A program made the position numbers and the translations under genes. 64,000 nucleotides of DNA, taken from DATKWD01 sp963704815. GTDB lineage: Bacteria > Actinomycetota > Acidimicrobiia > Acidimicrobiales > Salinilacustritrichaceae. The stretch is from positions 62,001 through 126,000 of the forward strand of contig CAVPHU010000003.1 in assembly GCA_963704815.1 (NCBI GenBank). Direction: 5' to 3'. Shown here piece after piece: positions 58,080 to 64,000 of the stretch (positions are counted from its first letter, which is position 1; each line of letters starts with the position of its first letter). Below the pieces are notes generated by a model that was given only the letters and a program-made list of their open reading frames with translations, was not told the origin of the DNA and made no database searches.

Positions 58080-58956
58080 CGAGTGCGTCGAGTCCGCTGG
58101 CGAGCGGCGTGAACGGCTTCCACCCGAGATGGATCTCGGCGCGCCCGATGTCGAGCACCGGGGTCGGGACCGACGCCGCGTCGGCCACCGCGATCGGTCG
58201 CCCGAGATCGGTGAGCGTCGACGCGATCTGCTCACCCGGCACCGTGTCGCCTGAGGAGATGTGCACCAGCAGCCCATCGGCCCGCGTGGCGGCGCGGACG
58301 AGCGCATCGACGGTGTCGTCGAGGTACACCAGATCGAAACGCCGGTCGACGAGCACGCTGCTCTGGTCGCGCCCGGCCGCCAGCGCCACGGCCAGGTCGC
58401 AGCGCACCGGCATGTCGGGCCCGTAGACCTCCGAGAGCACGAGCACCGTGTGCTCGATGCTGGACCCGATTCGGTAGGCCCGAAGGGCGGCAAGGGCCGC
58501 CATGGCCGCCGCTCCCCTGGCGCCGACCGCTCGAGCCTCGGCATCCTCGGTGAGCGGCCCGGCCGCATCGTCGGCCCCTGCATAGAGGTCGGCGGCAGCC
58601 AGGGTGAGGATGATCTTCGGCGGTTCGACCAGACGACTCGCCCCTTCGAGCACCCGGACCAGTCCGACCACTCCGACCTCGACGCGCCGGACCGGGTCGG
58701 GCTCGCCCACGGGCTCGGCGAGAAAGAAGATCCGATCCGGTGCGGCCCGTTCGACGAGATCGGCCGTGGTGGTGTCGCCGATGTCGTGCCGGTGGATGCG
58801 CAGCAGGCGGTCGGCGCCGGCCCGAGCTTCCGTGAGGCGATCGAGGGAACCCGACGAGAGGTCGTCGACCACCTCGACGTGCCAGCCCTCGGCGAGCAGA
58901 CGCTCGACGAGTGATGATCCGATGAACCCGGCGCCACCGACGACCAGGGCCCGCAA
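58075..58956 (-). CDS. Degenerate NAD-dependent epimerase/dehydratase (SDR)
   Basis: A 293-residue extended SDR. The NAD loop is intact, VVGGAGFIGSSLVERLLAEG, and VEVVDDLSSGS, IFFLAEPVGEPD and the C-terminal IHLGWKPFTPLASGLDALV all fit the family. However, the catalytic Y-x3-K motif is missing: the helix that should carry it reads AVGARGAAAMAALAALRAYR. The protein probably binds NAD and a sugar nucleotide without normal catalysis, or has another function. The start is a TTG at 58956 (LRALVVGGAGF). The upstream secreted-protein gene ends 7 bp before. Confidence 0.75.
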   Translation of the reverse strand: MRALVVGGAGFIGSSLVERLLAEGWHVEVVDDLSSGSLDRLTEARAGADRLLRIHRHDIGDTTTADLVERAAPDRIFFLAEPVGEPDPVRRVEVGVVGLVRVLEGASRLVEPPKIILTLAAADLYAGADDAAGPLTEDAEARAVGARGAAAMAALAALRAYRIGSSIEHTVLVLSEVYGPDMPVRCDLAVALAAGRDQSSVLVDRRFDLVYLDDTVDALVRAATRADGLLVHISSGDTVPGEQIASTLTDLGRPIAVADAASVPTPVLDIGRAEIHLGWKPFTPLASGLDALV

Positions 58957-58962
58957 CGATGC

Positions 58963-59739
58963 CTACTCTCCGGCGGTCGGTGTGGTATCGGTCGAGGGCG
59001 GGTCGGTCACGACCGTGACCGAGGGCTCCGCCGGCGCATCGCTCACGGGCCCGCCGGGCTCGCTGATCGGCGCACCCGACGGGTCGGTCTCGACGATGTC
59101 GGTGAGCTCGTCGAGCGCAGGGATCGTGTCCGGAGGTGGGATGTCGGCGTCGGCCGGACCGAAGAAGATGGTGATGGCCTCACGATCGCCCAGGAAGCGG
59201 ATCTTGTCGAAACTCTCGGTGAAGATCTGCGGCTCGGTGGTGTCGACGGCATCGGCGTTCTCCCACCGGGCGACCCTGACCTGGGCATCGGCGCCGTCGC
59301 AGGAGTCCTCGCCCTCGACGACCTCGGGACCCTCGGGCGGCACCGAAATGCGGTCGTCGGTGACCTCGAGACCACTGGCTTCGAGGAAGGCACCGAGCTG
59401 GGCGTTGTTCCCCGCAACGGATTCGGAGAACGGGTGGATGTGAATCACGCCGTCGCCGTGGGTGTGGATGCCGCTGGGATCGGTCTCGTCGAGGATCGGA
59501 TCCTGCACCTCGTCGCAGATCACGACGGAGTAGGCCGCGTGCCAGTGATCGGTGAGTCGCGGCGGGCCGGTGGCCTCGGCGTCCCGGCTGCTGCGGGCGA
59601 CGACCACCAGGAGGATGCCCAACACGAACACCATGGTGATGCTCGCCGGATAGAGCCATCCTCGCGGCTGACCCGCGGTCGACTTCGCTCCGGCGCGCTG
59701 CGCTCTGGCGATCTTCTTGTTCGAGGAGGCCTTGCCCAT
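58963..59739 (-). CDS. Membrane-anchored protein with a histidine-rich extracytoplasmic domain
   Basis: A 258-residue protein. A basic cytoplasmic head (about 1-28) precedes a single transmembrane helix (LYPASITMVFVLGILLVVVA). The outer domain opens with DHWHAAYSVVICDEVQDPIL and then GIHTHGDGVIHIHPFSES, a dense cluster of at least six histidines plus acidic residues suited to metal binding. Two cysteines could form a disulfide. An acidic Pro/Thr-rich tail ends the protein. I do not recognise a named family. TAGCCT (59753-59748) lies 8 nt before the ATG. Confidence 0.7.
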   Translation of the reverse strand: MGKASSNKKIARAQRAGAKSTAGQPRGWLYPASITMVFVLGILLVVVARSSRDAEATGPPRLTDHWHAAYSVVICDEVQDPILDETDPSGIHTHGDGVIHIHPFSESVAGNNAQLGAFLEASGLEVTDDRISVPPEGPEVVEGEDSCDGADAQVRVARWENADAVDTTEPQIFTESFDKIRFLGDREAITIFFGPADADIPPPDTIPALDELTDIVETDPSGAPISEPGGPVSDAPAEPSVTVVTDPPSTDTTPTAGE

Positions 59740-59777
59740 GATCCATCAGGCTAGTGGGGTCCCCGAGCGAACCCCAG

Positions 59778-61019
59778 TCAGGGCCGACGACCTCGAAGTA
59801 CTTCGAAGAGCTCCTCGTAACGAGCGGCCACGGCGGCCGGAGAGACCCAGCGTTCCACGTGAGCCCGCGCCGACCGGCCATGGCGTTCGACCCGCTCGGG
59901 GTCGTCGAGCAGGGCGGTGAGCGCGGCGTTGAACGCCGCGCCGTCGTCGGGTGGCACGGCGAGGCCGGCATCAGCCGCCGCCACGATCCGTGCGACCTCG
60001 GTGCCCTCGTCGATGCTGGCCAGCAGGCACCGGCCGGCCGCCAGGATCGAATAGGTCTTGGAGGGGACACTCGACGCGGCCAGTCCCTTCTTGAGGGGCA
60101 CGAGGTGGATGTCGCCGGCAGCCAGCAGCTCGGGGAGCCGCTCCTTGGGCAGCAGCCCGACGAACACGACGTTGTCGAGCCCCCGACGCCTGACCTCGGC
60201 CATCAGCGGCTCGCGGGCCGACCCGCCACCGTTGATGACGAACACGACGTCGCTCCTCGACCGCACGGCGTCGGCCGCATCGATGACGAGATCGAGCGAT
60301 TGCGAGAAGCCGACGTTGCCGGCGTACATGACCACCGTCCGGTCACCCAGGCCGAACTCGGTGCGGTACGCGTTCATTCGGTCCTGCGGCCGGATCCAGT
60401 CGGTGTCGACGAAGTTGGGGATCACGTGCACCCGGTCGTCGTCCTGCGGCCCGAGCTTGACGGCGAGGTTCGCCGCCAGGTCGTCGCTCAGGACGGTGAC
60501 GGCATCGGCGCGCCGGTAGGTGAACCGTTCGAGCCACGACGCAGCGCGGATCACGTGACGGTTGGTGATCGCCCCCACCTCCACGGCCACGTCGGGGAAC
60601 ACGTCCTGGATGTTGAACACGAACGGGGTGCGGTGCCGGCGGGCGGCCAACCATCCGGCGAGTCCGAGCGTCAGCGGCGGCGACATCGCCAGGACGACAT
60701 CGGGGCGACCGCGAGCCATGAGAGCGCGCAGCAGCGCGAGCGCCGTGAAGCCACCGAAGGCCACGGCTCGGGCCGGAATGTTGGTCTTGTCGGTGGGGAA
60801 CGGGTGGACCCGCGTGATGCGTCCCCACGCCGTGTCCTCGTGACGCACCCATCGCCCGTCCCAGCCCGGCTCGATGCGGTGCTCGACGTACCAGGGAAGG
60901 CTCGTCACGACATGCACGCGGTTGCCTCGCTCGACGAGCTCTTCGACGATCCGGGTCATCACCTCGCCGGTCGGGGCGACGTCCGGGGTGAAGTGGGGAC
61001 AGATGACGAGGATGCGCAC
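59778..61019 (-). CDS. Family 4 glycosyltransferase (WcaI-like)
   Basis: A 413-residue GT-B enzyme. The N-domain starts with a RILVICPHFTPDVAPTGEVM segment, followed by VVTSLPWYVEHRIEPG and VFNIQDVFPDVAVEVGA, the pattern of WcaI/colanic-acid-type transferases. The C-domain has VVMYAGNVGFSQSLDLVIDA and a donor site around KKGLAASSVPSKTYSILAAG, which lacks a full EX7E. It probably builds a surface polysaccharide. The start is a GTG at 61019, 15 bp after the stop of the previous GT4 on the same strand. Confidence 0.85.
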   Translation of the reverse strand: MRILVICPHFTPDVAPTGEVMTRIVEELVERGNRVHVVTSLPWYVEHRIEPGWDGRWVRHEDTAWGRITRVHPFPTDKTNIPARAVAFGGFTALALLRALMARGRPDVVLAMSPPLTLGLAGWLAARRHRTPFVFNIQDVFPDVAVEVGAITNRHVIRAASWLERFTYRRADAVTVLSDDLAANLAVKLGPQDDDRVHVIPNFVDTDWIRPQDRMNAYRTEFGLGDRTVVMYAGNVGFSQSLDLVIDAADAVRSRSDVVFVINGGGSAREPLMAEVRRRGLDNVVFVGLLPKERLPELLAAGDIHLVPLKKGLAASSVPSKTYSILAAGRCLLASIDEGTEVARIVAAADAGLAVPPDDGAAFNAALTALLDDPERVERHGRSARAHVERWVSPAAVAARYEELFEVLRGRRP

Positions 61020-61034
61020 GGTTCGTTCTGGCGC

Positions 61035-62147
61035 TCAGCCCGACAGGTCGGCGAGGGTCCGACGGTACGACTCGAGCTGCGCCTGGCCGGAATGGGCCCA
61101 GCTGAACCCGGCAACCTGCTCGCGGCCGGCGACGATGAGCCGTTGGCGCTCTGCCTCGTCGTCCATCAACTGGTCCATGGCCGACACCAGGCCGTCAAGG
61201 TCGCCGACCTCGACCAGCACGCCGGCATCACCGACGGCCTCGGTGAGCCCGGTCGTTCGGGTCGCCACGACCGGGCAGTCCCGAGCCATGGCCTCGAGGG
61301 CGGGAATGCCGAGCCCTTCGTACTCACTCGGGAAGCACAGGGCAACGGCACCTCGATAGAGCGCGTCGAGGCGGTCGGGTGTCACCCAGCCGAGCCGGTC
61401 GATGCGATCGACGACCGGTGAGGCCTCGAGGGCAGCCTGGACCTCGGCCTCGATCGGACCTGCACCACCGGTGAGGACGAGTCGGACATCGGTGCGGTCG
61501 AGCATGCCGAAGGCCCTGATCAGCGCGCGATGGCCCTTGTGCTCGTAGGCGATGGCGGGGTGGAGGAAGTAGCGATCGGCGACGCCCGGAGCGACATCGG
61601 ACGCCGGCGGGTTCGGGTCGACGCCGATGCGCACGACATCGACCTTGTCGGGATCGGCGCCGAGTTCGGCCACCAGCTGATCCCGGGTGAAGTCGCTCAC
61701 CGAGACCGATCGCACGGACCGGCGGAGCGCGGCGGGGAGCGCCTTTCGGAGGTAGGTCCGCTTCACCATCGAGAACCGCTCGGGGTGGAGGATGGGCTGG
61801 ATGTCGTGGATCGTCACGATGCCGGGAGCCGACGACACCGAGGGAACGGTGCCGCCCAGGTGATGCAGGAGATCGATGCCGTCGCGGCGGGCGCAGCGGA
61901 CCAGCCAGGTGTGTTCGGCGACGATGCGTCGGGCGGGAGGCACATCGGGTGCGTCGACCGCCACACAACGATGGCGAACACCGAGGTCGGGGTAGCGGGC
62001 CAGCAGACCGCCGTTGGCGTACACGGTGAACTCGAACTCGCCGCCGGACTGATCGAGGGCCCGGAGAAGCTCGACGACGTAGGTCTCGGTCCCGCCCACG
62101 ATGCCGGCCCGGACGAACAGGGCATTGATGCCGACGTGGATCGTCAC
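61035..62147 (-). CDS. Family 4 glycosyltransferase
   Basis: A 370-residue GT-B enzyme. INALFVRAGIVGGTETYVVE at the N-terminus, IVTIHDIQPILHPERFS in the acceptor domain, YFLHPAIAYEHKGHRALIRA and the donor site CFPSEYEGLGIPALEAMARD with EX7E. Relatives use GDP-mannose or UDP-sugars. The GTG at 62147 overlaps the TGA of the upstream GT4 (GTGA), so the two are translated together. Longer in-frame readings upstream overlap the other GT4 in antiparallel codon use and are not credible. Confidence 0.88.
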   Translation of the reverse strand: MTIHVGINALFVRAGIVGGTETYVVELLRALDQSGGEFEFTVYANGGLLARYPDLGVRHRCVAVDAPDVPPARRIVAEHTWLVRCARRDGIDLLHHLGGTVPSVSSAPGIVTIHDIQPILHPERFSMVKRTYLRKALPAALRRSVRSVSVSDFTRDQLVAELGADPDKVDVVRIGVDPNPPASDVAPGVADRYFLHPAIAYEHKGHRALIRAFGMLDRTDVRLVLTGGAGPIEAEVQAALEASPVVDRIDRLGWVTPDRLDALYRGAVALCFPSEYEGLGIPALEAMARDCPVVATRTTGLTEAVGDAGVLVEVGDLDGLVSAMDQLMDDEAERQRLIVAGREQVAGFSWAHSGQAQLESYRRTLADLSG

Positions 62148-63232
62148 GCGCTGACCGCCTCGGCGTAGACCGCGGCGTAGCCCGCCGCCGTGGCTTCGAT
62201 GCTGAACCGCGCAGCACGGCGCAGGAGCCTCGGCCCCCGCTCGTCGGCGGTGTCGAGGGCTTCGTCGAGTCCGTCGGTGATGGCCTGCACATCGAGCGCG
62301 TCGACCAGCACTCCGTCGTCGCCTGCGAGCTCGGCCGTGCTCGTTCCGGCCGTGGTCAGCACGGCCGTCCCCTGGGTCATCGCCTCGAGCACCGGCATGC
62401 CGAAACCCTCGCGCAGACTGGGTGCGCACAGCACCTCGGCGCCGTGATAGAGCGCAGGCAGGTCGTCTGTGTCGACGAACCCGATGCGACGCACGTCGGC
62501 GCTCGACGCATCGATGAGCGAGCCGACATCCTCCTTCCACCCTGCCGGTCCGGCGAGTGCGAGACAGCAGTCACGCCGTGCGATGCGCTCGAACGCCTCG
62601 ATGATCCGGGGCAGATTCTTGCGCGGCTCGATGGTGCCGACGAACAACACGTAGGGCTTGTCGAGGCCGAGCCGACGCCGCAACCGGTCGACCTCGCTCT
62701 CGGTCACCTCGACCGGGTCGACACCCCACGGCACGACGCGGAGACGATCGTCGCGGAGCCCGATCGACCGGCAGTCCTCGGCCGTCGCCTCGGACGGGCA
62801 CACGACGAGATCGGCGTGACGAATCGTCCGCTTGACGCCACGGTCGAAGAACGCCAAGCCGTTCCGGGTGAAGTGGTCGGGCTCGTGCAGGAACGCGAGG
62901 TCGTGCACGGTGACCACGAGCGGGGCGACCGTGCCGGGAATGGCGAAGGTGGTCGCATGGGTCACGTCGACCCGACCGGTCGCGTGTTCGACGTCGGGCC
63001 AGCCGAAGTGCTGCCAGGTCAGGTAGAGCAGGCGGCGCCCGAAGCGGAGCTGTCTGACCTCGATCGGCGACTCGAACGGCGGCTCGGGCGGGGCGTCGTG
63101 CCTGGCCGCCACGCCGATGAGGTCGATCTGTCGCTGATGCGCGACCAAGCCCTCGGCGAGGCCGAGCACGCTCGTGGCCGTTCCTCCCGGGACGTCGTGC
63201 CAGAGCTGCTCGAGCGTCATGGCGACGCGCAT
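62144..63232 (-). CDS. Family 4 glycosyltransferase
   Basis: A 362-residue GT-B enzyme. It starts MRVAMTLEQLWHDVPGGTAT; LVVTVHDLAFLHEPDHFT and VLFVGTIEPRKNLPRIIEAF are typical GT4 blocks, and the donor site is CAPSLREGFGMPVLEAMTQG with EX7E. It resembles mannosyl- and rhamnosyltransferases. The start lies 8 bp after the stop of the UDP-glucuronate decarboxylase gene, within one reverse-strand polysaccharide operon. A longer in-frame reading upstream is antiparallel noise over that gene. Confidence 0.88.
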   Translation of the reverse strand: MRVAMTLEQLWHDVPGGTATSVLGLAEGLVAHQRQIDLIGVAARHDAPPEPPFESPIEVRQLRFGRRLLYLTWQHFGWPDVEHATGRVDVTHATTFAIPGTVAPLVVTVHDLAFLHEPDHFTRNGLAFFDRGVKRTIRHADLVVCPSEATAEDCRSIGLRDDRLRVVPWGVDPVEVTESEVDRLRRRLGLDKPYVLFVGTIEPRKNLPRIIEAFERIARRDCCLALAGPAGWKEDVGSLIDASSADVRRIGFVDTDDLPALYHGAEVLCAPSLREGFGMPVLEAMTQGTAVLTTAGTSTAELAGDDGVLVDALDVQAITDGLDEALDTADERGPRLLRRAARFSIEATAAGYAAVYAEAVSA

Positions 63233-63240
63233 GGCGGCGC

Positions 63241-64000
63241 TCAGCTGATCTGCGTCCGAAGCCAGTCGGCGGTTCGGCGCAAACCTTCGCGGAGCTCGAC
63301 CGTGGGTTCCCAACCGAGCTGCTCGCGGGCGAGTGAGATGTCGGGTCGGCGCTGGGTCGGATCGTCGACCGGGAGCGGTTCGTGGATGATCTCGAGGTCC
63401 GCGTCGGTGACCTCGAGCACAAGATCGGCGAGCTCGCGTACGGTGAATTCGCTCGGGTTGCCGATGTTGACCGGACCGGTCACGTCGCCGTCGAGGAGTC
63501 GGAGGAACCCGGCCACCTCGTCGATGACGAAGCAGAAGCTGCGGGTCTGCGTGCCGTCGCCGTAGATCGTGAGCGGTTCCCCGTGCAACGCCTGCCACAG
63601 GAAGTTCGACACGACCCGACCGTCGGCCGGGCGCATTCGTGGGCCGTAGGTGTTGAAGATGCGAACGATTCGCACGTCGAGGTCGTGGTAGCGGTGGTAG
63701 GCCATCGTCATGGCCTCGGCGAAGCGCTTGGCCTCGTCGTAGACGCCACGCGGGCCGACGGGGTTGACGTTGCCCCAGTAGTCCTCGGTCTGGGGGTGGA
63801 CCTGCGGGTCGCCGTACACCTCGCTCGTCGAGGCGAGGAAGAACTGCGCGCCCTTGGCCTTGGCCAGACCGAGACAGTTGTGGGTGCCCAGGCTGCCGAC
63901 CTTGAGCGTCTGGATCGGCATCTCGAGGTAGTCCTTGGGCGACGCCGGGCTGGCGAAGTGCATGATGGCGTCGACCTCGTCCGGGGACCCACACGTAGGT
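63241..64000 (-). CDS. UDP-glucuronate decarboxylase (UXS-like), 5' end outside window
   Basis: At least 252 residues of an extended SDR. FFLASTSEVYGDPQVHPQTE, the catalytic YDEAKRFAEAMTMAYHRY, VRIVRIFNTYGPRMRPADGR and VVSNFLWQALHGEPLTIYGD are nearly diagnostic for UDP-glucuronate decarboxylase, which makes UDP-xylose. ASPASPKDYLEMPIQTLKVG precedes. The reading is open to the window edge; the NAD loop lies beyond it. A dTDP-glucose 4,6-dehydratase is less likely because of the FNTYGPRM block. It precedes three GT4 genes and would supply their UDP-xylose donor. Confidence 0.88.
   Translation of the reverse strand, partial: PTCGSPDEVDAIMHFASPASPKDYLEMPIQTLKVGSLGTHNCLGLAKAKGAQFFLASTSEVYGDPQVHPQTEDYWGNVNPVGPRGVYDEAKRFAEAMTMAYHRYHDLDVRIVRIFNTYGPRMRPADGRVVSNFLWQALHGEPLTIYGDGTQTRSFCFVIDEVAGFLRLLDGDVTGPVNIGNPSEFTVRELADLVLEVTDADLEIIHEPLPVDDPTQRRPDISLAREQLGWEPTVELREGLRRTADWLRTQIS

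Noticed and set aside
62144..63994. A 616-residue glycosyltransferase with a long N-terminal extension
   Set aside because: The extension is the antiframe of the UDP-glucuronate decarboxylase gene; the GT4 begins at the ATG at 63232.

Overview
The window looks like a chromosomal segment of a high-GC actinobacterium, most likely of the class Acidimicrobiia (Ilumatobacter/Iamia-like); this taxonomic call is inference. It rests on the very high GC content, genes for mycothiol chemistry (MshC-like ligase, a maleylpyruvate-isomerase-type mycothiol enzyme, an Rv2466c-like DsbA protein), F420 genes (cofD, cofE, an LLM-class oxidoreductase), a 13E12-type HNH gene, DUF3499 and DUF5719 proteins, and many starts that lie 6-9 nt behind a TAnnnT -10 box (leaderless mRNAs). 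No rRNA, tRNA, CRISPR array, transposase or integrase was seen.

Layout. 1-8.9 kb: metabolic and redox genes (MshC-like ligase, a 13E12 HNH gene next to a truncated methyltransferase, LLM oxidoreductase + nudC, mycothiol enzyme / DsbA-like divergent pair, crotonase, single-domain response regulator). 9-14.3 kb: Flp pilin, TauE/SafE permease, and a MarR-ABC-ABC operon encoding a heterodimeric multidrug-type exporter with one degenerate ATP site. 15.3-22.7 kb: a reverse-strand housekeeping block comF, FlgM-like protein, NarL-type regulator, secA, prfB, ftsE, ftsX. 22.8-33.2 kb: secreted Gmad2 protein, a very large patatin-like membrane protein, threonine aldolase, MDR reductase, and ahcY with a sulfotransferase on each side. 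33.2-50 kb: hexose-phosphate and envelope block (PGI/PMI, Trm112, manA, manB, GtrA-GT2 fusion, large membrane protein, CPBP protease, DUF3499), ftsH, a tethered thioredoxin, DUF5719 and a large membrane GT2. 50-64 kb: sugar-nucleotide and polysaccharide genes (GT4, rmd, gmd, then cofD-cofE-GT2 overlapping in one operon, three more GT4 enzymes, several SDR epimerases and a UDP-glucuronate decarboxylase running off the end).

How the genes fit together. manA and manB supply mannose-1-phosphate; gmd and rmd turn GDP-mannose into GDP-deoxyhexose (probably GDP-D-rhamnose); the glycosyltransferases build surface glycans from it and from UDP-xylose. manC is not in the window. Genes are tightly packed with many ATGA/GTGA/TTGA stop-start overlaps.

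A property of the sequence matters for any reader: at least ten otherwise intact-looking genes, including manB, contain one net single-base frameshift, mostly in or near G/C runs. Uncorrected indels in the assembly are the simplest explanation. I report these as one gene each and mark where the frame changes.
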